Source: Mycoplasmopsis edwardii (lineage in GTDB: Bacteria; Bacillota_I; Bacilli_A; Mycoplasmatales; Metamycoplasmataceae). From it: a stretch of 64,000 bases of DNA. Where the stretch lies: positions 682,001-746,000 of the forward strand of contig NZ_LS991951.1 of NCBI RefSeq assembly GCF_900476105.1, read 5' to 3'. Under the pieces are notes generated by a model. That model was given only the letters and a program-made list of their open reading frames with translations, was not told the DNA's origin and made no database searches. The position numbers and the translations under genes were made by a program. Below, piece by piece: positions 19,949 through 32,118 of the stretch; position 1 is the stretch's first letter, and every line of letters starts with the position of its first letter.

Positions 19949-19962
19949 CTTGATATATCAAG
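19949..19962. promoter_or_regulatory. 14-bp palindrome upstream of the permease
   Basis: CTTGATATATCAAG is a perfect palindrome located 39-52 bases before the permease ATG. On the minus strand it contains a TTGATA that could act as a -35 box ahead of TAATAT, so a bound protein would block the promoter. It is an operator candidate only. Confidence 0.35.
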
Positions 19963-20000
19963 AGTAAAAAAGTTAACTTCCTGTTATTTTTGGATAAAAA

Positions 20001-20020
20001 AATAACTTTTCCAAGTTATT
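20001..20020 (-). terminator. Terminator overlapping the hpt stop codon
   Basis: AATAACTT / AAGTTATT stem with a 4-base loop, followed on the minus strand by a T-run. The hpt stop codon forms part of one arm. Confidence 0.65.
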
Positions 20021-20561
20021 TTAAGAATTTTTCATCAAAAACCCCAATGTAAGGTAGGTTTCTTAACTTTTCTTTATAGTCTAAACCAAATCCGACAAGG
20101 AATTTGTCTTCTACTAAAAATCCTGAATAATCTGCTTTAAGAGCTGTTTTTCTATTATGTGGTTTATCCATTAAAGTTAAAATTTTAAATGATTTTGGCT
20201 TACGGCTTAATAGCATATTTTTAATTTTGTCTAGGGTAATTCCGCTATCAATAATATCTTCAACGATTAAAACATCTTTGCCTTCTATGTCTTGCGCTAA
20301 ATCCATAATGATTTTAACACTACCTGATGTGGCATGTGAACCTGCATAACTACTAGCTGTAATAAAGTCAATTGAGTGGTCTACTTCAACTGTTTTAATT
20401 AATTGTGCTAAAAATGGAATTGAACCTTTTAATAAAGCAACTATTATTAAATCTTTTGAATCTTTATAAGTTTCATTTACTCAGTTTGAGCACTCTAAGA
20501 TTTTTTCTTCAATAAATTCTTGTGAATATAAAATTTCTTTAATCATTGGGTGTTTTTTCAT
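20016..20561 (-). CDS. hpt: Hypoxanthine phosphoribosyltransferase
   Basis: A 181-residue type I phosphoribosyltransferase. The PRPP-binding motif is DVLIVEDIIDSGITL, and the purine-binding end has FLVEDKFLVGFGLDY. The LLKGSIPFLAQL segment is the PPi loop. It converts hypoxanthine (and probably guanine) with PRPP to IMP/GMP, an essential salvage step in mycoplasmas, which lack de novo purine synthesis. AGAAAGG precedes the ATG. A terminator separates it from greA upstream. Confidence 0.95.
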
Positions 20562-20579
20562 ATTAATCCTTTCTTTATA

Positions 20580-20607
20580 AAAAAGACCGCAAGAAAATAC
20601 GGTCTTA
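20580..20607 (-). terminator. Terminator after greA
   Basis: AAGACCG / CGGTCTT stem with a 10-base loop, followed on the minus strand by TTTTTT. Confidence 0.75.
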
Positions 20608-20612
20608 TATTA

Positions 20613-21101
20613 TTATAAGTGTTCTACTTTTAAAATTTTAATCATGAATTTCTTTTGAGCTTCAACTTCCACTTCTTCACCAGCAACTTTACCTAACATA
20701 GCAATAGCTAATGGGCTTTGTGTAGAGATTTTACCTTCAAATGGATCTGAATCGTGTGATCCTGTAATTTGAATTGTTTCAATTGTATTTCTTTCAAGGT
20801 TGTGGAATTCAACACGTGAGTTAATACTGATTGTTTCATCTGTTTTATTTGCATTTGAAGAAATAATATCAGCTTGGTCTAAAATTGCTTCAAGTTCTCT
20901 AATACGTCCTTCAACAATACCTTGTTTTTCTCTAGCTGCATCATACTCAGCATTTTCTGAAAGGTCACCTTGTGCACGTGCTTCCTTTAAAGCTTCTTGA
21001 ACAGCCGGACGTTCAAAGTTAATTAAACGGTCGTATTCTTTTTTGTATTCATTGAATTTTTCTTGAGATAAAATTATTCTTTTGTTATTTGTATCGCTCA
21101 T
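20613..21101 (-). CDS. greA: Transcription elongation factor GreA
   Basis: A 162-residue GreA. The N-terminal coiled coil (about 15-80) carries the acidic tip ARAQGDLSENAEYDAAREKQG that reaches into the RNA polymerase channel and promotes cleavage of backtracked RNA. The C-terminal FKBP-like domain has 'SPLAIAMLGKVAGEEVEV'. It is full length for the family. It is a single gene between hpt and the alaS-ruvX run, with its own terminator. Confidence 0.96.
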   Translation of the reverse strand: MSDTNNKRIILSQEKFNEYKKEYDRLINFERPAVQEALKEARAQGDLSENAEYDAAREKQGIVEGRIRELEAILDQADIISSNANKTDETISINSRVEFHNLERNTIETIQITGSHDSDPFEGKISTQSPLAIAMLGKVAGEEVEVEAQKKFMIKILKVEHL

Positions 21102-21140
21102 AATTACTCCATAAATTGTATATGCTTTATTTTACTATAT

Positions 21141-21794
21141 TTATTGTTTTTTATTAGTAATAAAAAGAAATCTAGTTGAAATATAAGAAATTTCATGTTG
21201 AATCTTTTTATGTTTTAATGTCTCAAGTAAATTTGACAAGTCTTTTCTAGAATATTTTTTTAGAGAAATAGCTAACATTCCATTTTCATTTAACTTATCA
21301 AAATAATTATTGAACAAGTCATCTAATGATTGTTTTGATTCGAATACACCTAAAAAATCAATATTTTGACCTTGGTACATTGATATTTGATTTGGAAATA
21401 ACTCAGGTTTTTCTAATCTTGCTTTGTTATATTTTTCTAAATCAAATTCATCTACTTCATAATATGTTTCACCATTAGTTTTTAAACTTACACAAGCAAA
21501 ACTGAATTCTTCATTATTGGCAATAATTAACTTAGAGTTATATTTGTTTAAGAAAACTGTGTTGATAATACCTTCGATATCATATGCATTAACTTTATTT
21601 TTAAAATAGTTTTCTAATTCAAAAGGTAAAATACCAATTTCATTTCTTAATGACCTAATTTGTTCAATTGCTTCACGTTGCGCTTTTTCAACATATTTTT
21701 TAGTATATCTTTTAGTTCAAATGATGATTCCAAAATAAATACCAAAACCAATTACAAACGCAACAATTGCACTAATACCTAACCATAGTTTCAT
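21141..21794 (-). CDS. Membrane-anchored protein with a methyltransferase-like C-terminus
   Basis: A 217-residue protein. One N-terminal membrane helix (LGISAIVAFVIGFGIYFGIII) is followed by a basic helix and a soluble domain. The tail (IDFLGVFESKQSLDDL..., then NGMLAISLKKYS) resembles the last strands of class I SAM-dependent methyltransferases, where 'D.V...' and 'L..GG.L.I' segments occur, but the glycine-rich SAM-binding loop is not evident, so activity is doubtful. A mycoplasma-specific group annotated as putative methyltransferase (BC85_0335 type) has this layout. The ATG overlaps the ruvX stop by one base. Confidence 0.55.
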
Positions 21795-22225
21795 TATTTA
21801 CCTCATTTGTATCTGTAATATTCTAAGTAATCTTGCAAAATAATTTGTGCAGCTAATTTATCTTTCTTTTGCTTTCTTTTTTGTCTAGATAAACCAGCAT
21901 CAATCATAATATCATGTGCTTTTTTAGTTGAATATTGTTCATTAATAAACATCATTGGTAACCCAAATTTTTCTTTAATTTGGCTTGCAACTTCTTCAAC
22001 CATTAAAGTTGTGCTACTTTTTTGTCCATCAATTTTTAAGGGATAACCTATTACAAAACCATCAATTTTGTATTCTTTAAGATATTGCTCAATTTGTTTA
22101 TAAATTTGCTCAAAATCGCGTTCATTAAATTTTAAATTGACTAATGATGTTGCAATAATTTCTGATTCATCAGTGATCGCAAAACCACATGATGCTGACC
22201 CAATATCAAGCCCTAGTTTTCTCAT
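21794..22225 (-). CDS. ruvX: YqgF/RuvX Holliday-junction resolvase-like protein
   Basis: A 143-residue RNase H-fold protein. [17 protein letters not shown] gives the first catalytic Asp, DGFVIGYPLKIDG the second block and INEQYSTKKA the Glu-containing third. It is the putative pre-16S rRNA nuclease / Holliday-junction resolvase family. The end is at 21794 because the TGA at 21803 encodes Trp. The start overlaps the end of alaS by 13 bases and the stop overlaps the next ATG, so it sits in an mnmA-alaS-ruvX operon. Confidence 0.9.
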
Positions 22226-24837
22226 TTTAACTCGTTTAGAACAAATTCTTTGATGTCTGGATTTGCAATTTTACCCATTGATAAAATCGCGTTTCCTCCA
22301 CCACGTCCATTGAATTTCTTGAATATTTCTTGTGCAACTAAGTTTGAGTTCAATGATTTTGAAGCGACTACTAACATTGCATCCTGTGCGTCATTACTTA
22401 CCAAAATAAAGATTGCATCATTGTATTTTTCTCTAAGTGTTGAAGCAACAGTTTTTAAGTTCTCTTTTGATAATGAATTAGAGAAGTAAACTTGTTTTCC
22501 ATTTACGACTTCAAAAGCAATATTTTCATAATCAAATTCAAATGAGCTTTCTTTTTCTTTGTTGAGTGCAATAAAGTCTTTTCTAACTGTTTCAATTGCA
22601 TTTTTAATATATTCAATTGCTTCTTCCTTATCTTTAGGAATGTTTAAATCAAATGAATATGATGCTTTTAAATCAATATTTCTGTCGATTAATTTTTCAA
22701 CTTCTAAAATCAATTTATCAAGTTCTTCTGAAAGGTATTCATTAACTAAGTCATTTGATGAAATTGCTCTAATTCTAAATACTCCAGCAGCTTTTTTCTC
22801 GACGTTTGTAATTTTGAAGTTTTCTAATTTTGATGAATTTGCTAAGTGTGTACCACCACATAAATCAGCTGTAATATTATCAAATTTAACGATTCTAACC
22901 GCTTTAGGATCCATGTATTCCGCTTCTTCTAAAGTCATAATTGCACCAATTTCTTTAGCTTCATCAGTTGTCATTATTAAGTAGTGTCTATCAGAATGCA
23001 TTTTAATGTAGCTTCTAACTAAATTTTCGATTTCTTTAATTTCTGTTTCAGTTGGTTTTTGATCAGCAGGAAAGTCAAATGTTAAACGTTCTTCATTATT
23101 ATCACTACCAAGTTGCTTAATTTGTGTACCTAAAACATTTCTTAAAGCACTAAATAAGAAGTGTGTACCAGAGTGGTTTCTCTCAAGCCCTAATCTAATG
23201 TCTTTATCAACAAAACATTTAACAGGGTCTTGTGAATTAATATTTCCTTCTACTTTATGAATGTGGTTTCCGTATTTATCTTTAAACACATCTAAAATAA
23301 CAAGTTTATTGTTGTTTTGAAGAATGTATCCTCTATCGTGTTTTTGACCCCCACTTGTTGCATAAAATGGTGTTTTATCTAATACTAAATATGAAATACC
23401 TTTAGATTCTTTAATTTTATTTTCTGTATCTAATAAATATAAAATTTTAGATTCGGATGTTTGGTGTTCATAACCAATAAATTGATCAACTTTTTCTTTT
23501 AAGATAGTTAATGAGTTAATTACTTTATCCATTCCAGATACTTGTTTTCCTCTACTTGCATCTGCATGTTTTTCTTTAGCTTGATTGAATGATTTATAAT
23601 CAATTTCGATGTTTCTTTTTTGTAAGATTTCTGCAGTTAATTCAATAGGGAAACCATATGTTTCAAATAATTTGAATGCTAAAGCACCATCAAAAACTTT
23701 TTGACCTTCTTGAATATGGTCATTTAAAAGTTGTTTACCATTTTCAACTGTTCTTGAAAATGCTTCTTCTTCATCAATAATAATTTTGATGATATTTTCT
23801 GTTTCATATTCATAAGGCAATGTTGATTTAACAACTTCTACAAGTTTGTGCAAGATTGGTTCATTAATATCTAAAAGCATAGCAACATATAAACTTCTTC
23901 TAATAAGTCTTCTAATAATATACCCACGACCTACATTTGATGGTTTAGCCCCATCAGAAATAGCATTCACTACAGTTCTCATGTGGTCTGCGATAATTTT
24001 AAAATATGTATTAATTTCTTCCTGTGCTTTATCTTTAATAAAGTAGTTTTCTGTTTGATATCTAAATTTAGTATATTTTTCAATTTCTTTAATAATTGGC
24101 AAGAATAAATCTGTATCAAAGTTTGTTGGGGCGTCTTGTAAAATAGAAACAATACGCTCAAAACCAGCCCCTGTATCAATGTTTTTTTGCTTTAATTCTA
24201 TATAGTTACCTTCTCCATCTGAGTTAAATGTTGAGAAAACAATATTTCAAATTTCAATATATCTATCATTTTCAATATCATTTTTAAGTAACTCAATTCC
24301 TCTAGTATCGTATTTTTCACCACGGTCATAAAATATTTCTGTGTTTGGTCCACAAGGTCCTGAACCAACTTCTCAGAAGTTGGTGCTTTTATCACCTGGA
24401 ATCATGTGTGATTCATCAAATCCTTGAGCTATTCAAAGGTTTTTTGTTTCTAAGTCATCAAAGTAGTATGTAAAGTAAAGTTTATCTTTTTCTAACTTAA
24501 GTTCTTTAAGCAAGAATTCAGCAGCAAATTCAATTGATTCTTTTTTGAAGTAATCACCAATTGAGAAGTTTCCTAACATTTCAAAAAATGTGTGGTGTCT
24601 TGCTGTTACTCCGACATTTTCAATATCATTTGTTCTAATAACTTTTTGTGAGTTTGTTAACCTTCTTGCAGGTGGTACTTTTTTTCCTGAAAAGTAATCT
24701 TTTAAAGTAGCAACTCCACTGTTAATTCATAATAATGAAGGGTCATTTTGTGGAACTAAACTTTTTGAAGGAACAATAAAGTGCTCTTTACCTTCAAAAA
24801 ACTTTAATCATTTTTCTCTAATTAATTTTGAATTCAT
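22213..24837 (-). CDS. alaS: Alanyl-tRNA synthetase
   Basis: An 874-residue class II synthetase, complete. Motifs: [20 protein letters not shown] (motif 2 region), [19 protein letters not shown], and [16 protein letters not shown] (motif 3). The editing domain has [12 protein letters not shown] (HxxxH) and ADLCGGTH (CxxxH), which bind zinc and clear Ser- and Gly-tRNA(Ala). The C-Ala domain ends with [14 protein letters not shown]. The end is the TAG at 22213, since the TGA before it encodes Trp. It starts 7 bases after mnmA and overlaps ruvX. Confidence 0.97.
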
Positions 24838-24844
24838 AATTCTC

Positions 24845-26008
<1,164 letters not shown>

Positions 26009-26045
26009 TTATAAATAATTTTTTCTAAACTTATATTAAATATGC

Positions 26046-26051
26046 TAAAAT
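26046..26051 (+). promoter_or_regulatory. -10 box of tRNA-Arg
   Basis: TAAAAT preceded by TGC, 10 bases before the first base of the tRNA. No convincing -35. Confidence 0.45.
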
Positions 26052-26061
26052 ATATTAGCGT

Positions 26062-26138
26062 GGTCGCGTAGCTCAGCTGGACAGAGCACGAGCCTTCTAA
26101 GCTTGTGGTCAGAGGTTCGAATCCTCTCGTGATCGCCA
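26062..26138 (+). tRNA. tRNA-Arg (anticodon TCT)
   Basis: A 77-nt cloverleaf with genome-encoded CCA. Acceptor GGTCGCG pairs with CGTGATC (two G-T pairs), the D arm is GCTC/GAGC, the anticodon stem CGAGC/GCTTG encloses CTTCTAA with TCT (reads AGA/AGG), and the T arm is AGAGG TTCGAAT CCTCT. AGA is the main Arg codon in this window, so this is a heavily used tRNA. A T-run follows. Confidence 0.95.
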
Positions 26139-26289
26139 TTTTTTTATACACTTTTTTAGTATTTCTTCACACTAATAATTAAATGAAATTTCCACTGCAA
26201 GTGGACTTTTTTAAAACTTTTTGTCTATTTTGAAAATAGCTAGAAATTAGTAAAATTGTAAATATATTTGATTTATTAGAAAGGGGTTA

Positions 26290-28083
26290 ATGATGATAAA
26301 AATGTTCAAAATTTTACCAAGAAAAACAAAGTTTCAATTTTTCTTGGGAATATTTGTTTTATTGATTAATGTTGGTTTGACAATGATGACACCAATCTTC
26401 ATTTCGCAATTCTTGCCATTATTAATTAATAAGGACTCTGAATTTTCAATTCACTTATTTAAACATGTTATATTTGCAACAAATACATTTCAAAAGGCAC
26501 TAACATTTTTAATTTCCATTACAGTTACTTTAATTGTTTTAGGCGCTATTACTTCATTTGTGAGTTTATGAATAATTATTTGAGCAGGTGAAAATGCGTC
26601 CAATTTTTACCGTGATAGCTTATATAAAAAATATCAAAAACTTAGTCTTAAAGATATTTCGCACTTCACTGTTGAAAGTTTAATTACAAGAGTTGATGAT
26701 GATGTTGCAATCTTTTGAGACTTCTTGATTGGTGCTACATCGGCCTTAATTAAAGCACCATTATTTATTGCTTTTGGTCTTACATTTGCTTTAGTTACTG
26801 ATTTAACATTAACTTTAACTATTGTTGCAATTGTGCCTTTATTAGTTGGTTCAATTATTTATATTTTAATTAAAGTTATGCCTTTAATCAAAAAAGGAAG
26901 AGCAACATTAGAAGCAAATACCAAAGCTGTTAATGAAACAATCTTAGGTGCTAGATTTATCAAAGCTTATAATTTACAAGAATACCAATTTAATAAATTT
27001 AATGATGCAAATACTAAATGACTAGGTAACAATACTAAAATCTTTAATATATTTGCGATCAGTATGCCTTTTTTCTTTTTCTCAGTTAACTTAATTGTTG
27101 TTTTAATCTTTATTGGATCATATAAATTATTTATTGATAACCCGAATCAAGATATTCCACAATTAATTGCTAAAATTAATACTTTTATTGAGTATGAATT
27201 TATGATGGCTTTAGGAGTTTCGATGTTTGGACAATTCTTAGGAACTTTCTTTAGAGCTAAAGTTTCTTCAAAAAGAATTATCGAAATTCTTGATGCTAAA
27301 TATGATAACCTTAAAGTATTAGAAGGTAAAATTTTAGATCCAAATAAATCAAATTACTCGATTGAATTCAAAAACTTTTCATTTAAATATTTTGATACAG
27401 CTGAACATTATGCATTAGAAAATATTAACTTCAAAATTAACGAAGGTGAAACATTAGGTATTATAGGACCTACAGGTTCTGGTAAATCAACAATTGCTAA
27501 CTTACTTATTAATAATATGAAATATTCGCAAGGAAACATTTTGATAGATGGCCAAGAAGTTTCGCAAATTAATTCTAGAAGTTTACACAATAGTGTTGGG
27601 GTTGTTTATCAAGAAGCATTATTATATTCAGGAACAGTTAAAACTAACTTATTATTTGCAAAAGAAGATGCTTCACAAGAAGAATTAAATTATGCAACAA
27701 ATGCTGCTTGCGCTTCAGAGTTTATTAATAGTTTCTCAGATACATTTGATCATAAAATAGAACAAAGAGGTAAAAACCTTTCTGGTGGTCAAAAACAAAG
27801 GTTATCAATCGCTAGAACTTTACTAACTAAGCCAAAAGTTCTTATTTTAGATGATACAACTAGCGCCCTTGATAATATAACAACAAAAAAAGTTATTAAC
27901 AATATTAATGAAAGTTATAACTGTACTACAGTTATAATCTCTCAAAAAATTAACTCAATTAAACATGCAGATAAAATCATTGTGCTTGATAATGGAAAAA
28001 TCATTGCAAGTGGTACACATGAAGAATTAGTAGCTTCATGTCCATGATATGAAGATGTATATAAAAATCAATTAAATCAGTAA
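26290..28083 (+). CDS. ABC exporter half-transporter, degenerate-site subunit
   Basis: A 597-residue type IV ABC exporter subunit: six membrane spans (to about residue 320) then an ATPase domain. Walker A GPTGSGKST (Lys399) and the signature LSGGQKQRL are intact. The Walker B end reads LILDDTTSALD, so the catalytic Glu is Asp522, and the switch His is Gln552 (ISQKINSI). This is the pattern of the catalytically weak subunit of heterodimeric exporters. The partner gene follows after 11 bases. GGGG upstream serves as ribosome binding site, and either of two adjacent ATGs (26290, 26293) may be used. Substrate unknown (drug or lipid export). Confidence 0.9.
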
Positions 28084-28094
28084 GAAAGGAAGTT

Positions 28095-30038
28095 ATGGAA
28101 CATAAAGAAAAAGTATCAACTTGAAAAACATTAAAACTTCTTTTTTCATTTGCATCTGATTTTAAAAAGTTAATTTGGCTTGGAACATTATTTTCATTAA
28201 TTAATGCCATTTCATATATCACAGGAAGTTTTCTAATTGGTTCAATTGTTTCACAATTCTTTGAACCATTAGCAAAAAACGGAGTTCAAGCAAGTGATTT
28301 TGAAACTACAAGATTCTTTTGAACATTAGGTGCTTTATTAGTTTGTTTTATTTTATATGGAATATTCAGGTATATAGAATCAATAGTTTTTGTAAAAGTA
28401 AGTTTTAATTCAGCCGCTAAAATAAGAACAAGATTAGTAAGGAAAATGTTAAAACTTAATATTAACTTTTATGATAAAAACAAAGCCGGAGATTTAATTT
28501 CAACATTGATTGTAGACATCACTAACGTAGCATTTTCACTAAACCAAGTTTTTTCTGCAGTTATTAATGCTGCAATTAATATTTTTATCTCAATAATAAT
28601 GATGTTTATTGTATCAACTAAATTAACATTAATTGTTATCCCAATTACTTTAATAATGTTTGCAGCTATAGGGTTTTTAATTAAAAAGGCACAGCCACAC
28701 TTTATTTATGTGAGAAATGCTTTTGGTAAACTTAATGCATTTGTTGAAGAAACCTTGGCAAATACTAAAATCACTAACTCATTTGATAAACAAAGTGAAT
28801 TGTTATCTCAATTTCAAAAAATTACAAAAGAAATTAGAGATACAGCATTCAAAAGTGACATGATAGCAAGAAGTTTTGAAACTATTTACAATATCATGTC
28901 TAACTCGATTATCTTAATAATCACTGCTTTAGCTGCGATCTTTTATTTAAAAGGTGAAGAAGTTTGAGGGATACCTGGAATTATTGGTGAAAACACAATG
29001 ATTTTTACCCCTGGACTAATTGTTACATTTATCTCACTTAATTGAAACTTTTTAGGTCCATTTCAAAATGCACTTGGAACAATCTTCAATGCACAGGTAG
29101 GGGTTGCTTCTACAACAAGAATCCACAAGTTATTACAAGAAAAAGAACCTCTTGTAGAAAACCAAAAAATCAAAATTGTTAAAGTTTCATTTAACAATGA
29201 AAACTCTCTTTTACAAGAAACATCACATGATGATCCGTACGGATTTTACTCATGAAAATTCTTTAATGATAAAACCAATCAATTTGAATATAAATCAGTT
29301 AAAGGTGAAGTAGAATTTTCAAATGTATATTTCAAATACCTTGAGGAATCAAATAAATACCAATTAAATGATGCCTCTTTCAAAGCTCATAGGGGTCAAA
29401 AAATCGCTATTGTAGGACCTACAGGCGCTGGTAAAACAACAATTATTAACTTACTATCAAAATACTATGATTATAATGATGGAAGCATCAAAATCGATGG
29501 CTTTGAGCTTAAAGAAATTGATACAAACAATCTTAGAGAAATCCTAACAATTGTTTTACAAGATTCATTCTTATTCAATGAAACAATTATTGATAACCTT
29601 AAAATTTCTAACCCTAATGTAACAGAAGAAGAAATTATTAATGCTGCTAAATTGACTAAAGCACATGACTTTATATTAGGTATGGAAAATGGATATCATA
29701 CAATGATTGAAAATAATGGAGCAAACATCTCACAAGGTCAAAAACAACTTATTTCATTGACAAGAGCAATTTTGTCTAACAGAAACATTTTGATTTTAGA
29801 TGAAGCTACTTCTAACATTGATTCAAGTACTGAAAGATTAGTTCAAGATTCAATGTTGCACTTAATGGAATATAAAACTTCATTTATTATTGCTCATAGA
29901 TTAAGCACTATTAAAAACGCAGATAAAATAATTGTTATTGACCAAGGTAAAATAATTGAACAAGGTACACATGACGAACTACTAGAACAAAAAGGCTTTT
30001 ACTATAATTTATACAAATCACAATTTGATGAAAAATAA
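28095..30038 (+). CDS. ABC exporter half-transporter, consensus-site subunit
   Basis: A 647-residue partner of the preceding gene: six membrane spans, then an ATPase domain with Walker A GPTGAGKTT, a complete Walker B with catalytic Glu570 (ILDEATSNID) and switch His601 (IIAHRLSTI). The signature motif is altered to ISQGQKQLI. An insertion of about 60 residues (roughly 345-400) links the membrane and nucleotide domains. Together the two proteins form one good and one degenerate ATP site. A GAAAGGAAG ribosome binding site is present, and a hairpin terminator ends the pair. Confidence 0.9.
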
Positions 30039-30046
30039 GATATACC

Positions 30047-30078
30047 AGCAATCTATATTCATTATAGATTGCTTTTTC
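30047..30078 (+). terminator. Terminator after the ABC exporter pair
   Basis: AGCAATCTATA / TATAGATTGCT stem (11 bp) with a 5-base loop, followed by TTTTT. Confidence 0.8.
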
Positions 30079-30105
30079 TATGCAATTTAAAGTAAATAAA
30101 AAACG

Positions 30106-30600
30106 TTAAGCATTATGTTTAATGAAAAAAGTATTTTCATTATATATTTCATTTATTTGTAACAAATCACGAGGAACAATGTATACGTCATGTGGTTCAT
30201 CGTTAATTCTTTTTAATATTTCTGTATGATCTTGTTCTTTAAATCTATTTAATAAGATTTTTATTGCATTAATATCGTCAACTGTTAAAGCAATATCATT
30301 TACTCACTTATATTTAGCCTTAATATCCATGTTAGAATCAACAATAATTCCAATTCATCAATCCGAAAGTTCTATGCGGAAACTTTTATCAATTCATTCT
30401 TTAACTCTATCTCCTTCTCTTAAACCACCTCTTTCTTCTAAATTAGCTCTTAAAAGTGCATTATATGCTTGTTTTTGGTAGCTAATTTATAATCAATAGC
30501 TTCTCTTTTAACAGAATTTACAGCAAGTGTAGTGAACTTTTGTTTAACTTATTTTTTAATTCATTTTTCTCGTTATTGTCACTAATATTTTCAAGCTACT
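30106..30600 (-). pseudogene. Decayed protein gene, family not recognised
   Basis: A minus-strand frame of about 120 codons ends at TAA 30106-30108. It reads ...QAYNALLRANLEERGGLREG, then DRVKEWIDKSFRIELSDWWI, and closes with YIVPRDLLQINEIY..., with TGA codons as Trp. Upstream, the same protein appears to continue in another frame (...LAVNSVKREAIDYKLA, about 30483-30550), and a third (EKNELKNKL), so at least two frameshifts and no start codon are present. The coding character is good but the family is unknown to me. It lies on the opposite strand to its neighbours, in a spacer of nearly 800 bases between the ABC genes and rpmG. Confidence 0.5.
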
Positions 30601-30832
30601 TTTAAAAAATTAAAATGAATCAAAAAGTCTGTAAAAATAATAACTTATATTTATATTATGATTAAAAAATAAATATGTTCATCTTAAAATTCATGAACAG
30701 AAACAAATAAAAATTTGAATCAATAATTTTAAGTGACATTAGAAATTTTTAATTTTTGAAAAATGTTTTTTAATATATAATTTAAATTATTCATTTCAAA
30801 TGTTTTAAACAAAATAATATAAAGGAGCAAAA
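30601..30832. other. AT-rich spacer with the probable rpmG promoter
   Basis: No gene is visible. A TATAAT at 30776-30781 with a weak TTGAAA upstream is the best promoter candidate for rpmG. The rest is A/T-rich low-complexity sequence. Confidence 0.4.
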
Positions 30833-30985
30833 ATGGCAAGAGAAGGATACACATTAGCATGTCAAAATTGCAAAATGGAAAACTACATTTCTAAAAAGAA
30901 CAAGAAAAACCATCCTGAAAAAGTTGAATTAATTAAATATTGTTCAAAATGTAATGCTCACACAAATCATAAAGAAAAAAAATAG
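30833..30985 (+). CDS. rpmG: 50S ribosomal protein bL33 (zinc-binding form)
   Basis: A 50-residue protein with two CxxC pairs, [10 protein letters not shown] and [13 protein letters not shown], so it is the zinc-binding (C+) version of L33. The length and the basic [10 protein letters not shown] middle are typical. AAAGGAG precedes the ATG. A terminator hairpin begins at its stop codon. Many firmicutes and mycoplasmas carry more than one L33 gene, and only this copy is in the window. Confidence 0.93.
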   Translation: MAREGYTLACQNCKMENYISKKNKKNHPEKVELIKYCSKCNAHTNHKEKK

Positions 30986-31005
30986 AACTTTTCGTTCTTT
31001 TTTTA
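30984..31005 (+). terminator. Terminator after rpmG
   Basis: AGAAC / GTTCT stem with a 5-base loop followed by a long T-run. Confidence 0.75.
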
Positions 31006-31059
31006 TTAACTTTAATTGGTAAATTTAATAAAATTTAAATATACTTGAAAGGACAAAAT

Positions 31060-32118
31060 ATGGACAGAAGAAGATTAGAAAAAATGTTTTTAGAACATGG
31101 TGTTGATGCTTTAATTTCAGAAGCACCACAAACAAGATTATGATATTCAGGAATTGAAACAACTGATGGATTTATAGTTATTGAAAAAGATAAGGCAACT
31201 TTATTTGTAGATGGTAGATACATTGAGTATGCTACAAAATTTGCAAAAAACGTTGATATTGTTTTGATTCAAGGTAATTTAATGAAAAAATGATTTGAAG
31301 AAAGAAAATTCTCTAAAATAGCTTTAGAAGAAGATTACTTAATCAAACAAGTTCAAGATCGTATTATTAGTTTAGTTAAACCTAAAGAAATTGTATGAGT
31401 AAATGCACAAGAATTACGTATTGTTAAATCAAAAGAAGAATTAAAAATAATGCAAAAAGTAGTTGATATTTCACTTTCAGCATTAGAAGAGTTCAAGCAA
31501 TGAGTAAAACCAGGTGTTAGTGAAAAAGATGCCGCTGCAATGTTAAACTTTTTACTTAAAAAGCATGGTGGAGATAAAGAAGGATTTGATGAAATCATTG
31601 CATCAGCTGCTTCTTCAGCTGAACCACATCATCACCCAACAGATAAGTTAATTGAAGATAATAATTTATTAAAAGTGGACTTTGGGGCTAAATATAAAGG
31701 TTATACAGCTGATATCACAAGAACATTCTTTATTGGTGATGAAGCTAAAGCAAATCCAAAAGCAAAAGAAATTTTACAAATTGTAAAAGAAGCCGCTGCA
31801 TTAGGTAGAAAAGCTGTTCGTCCTGGTGTTAAAACAAGTGATATTGACAGAATTTGTAGAGACTATATAGCTTCAAAAGGTTATGCAGAATACTTTACAC
31901 ACTCAACAGGGCATGGGCTTGGTATTGATGTACATGAACTACCTTCAGTGTCTTCAAGAGCTGAAACAGTTTTAGAACCAGGTATGATTATTACAGTTGA
32001 ACCTGGAATTTATATTGAAGGGCTTGGCGGAGCTAGAATTGAAGATGATGTTTTAGTAACTGAAAATGGTTACTACGTATTTTCAAGACCAGATGAAACA
32101 AATGAAAAACCTTTATAA
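31060..32118 (+). CDS. pepP: Xaa-Pro aminopeptidase (M24 family)
   Basis: A 352-residue metallopeptidase that removes N-terminal residues preceding proline. The N-terminal creatinase-like domain (1 to about 120) is followed by the pita-bread catalytic domain with all five metal ligands in order: Asp and Asp in LKVDFGAKYKGYTADITRTF, His in STGHGLGIDVHE, Glu in TVEPGIY and Glu in ARIEDDVL. It overlaps the following proline iminopeptidase by 17 bases, forming a proline-peptide scavenging unit. GAAAGGA lies upstream of the ATG. Confidence 0.95.

Noticed and set aside
22213-22225. alaS ending at TGA 22222 with an ATGA overlap to ruvX
   Set aside because: TGA is Trp in this genome. The frame continues to TAG at 22213-22215.
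24198-24395. A 65-codon minus-strand frame inside alaS that could suggest a frameshift in the synthetase
   Set aside because: The alaS frame is continuous from 24837 to 22213 when TGA is read as Trp, with correct synthetase motifs throughout. The other frame is a shadow.
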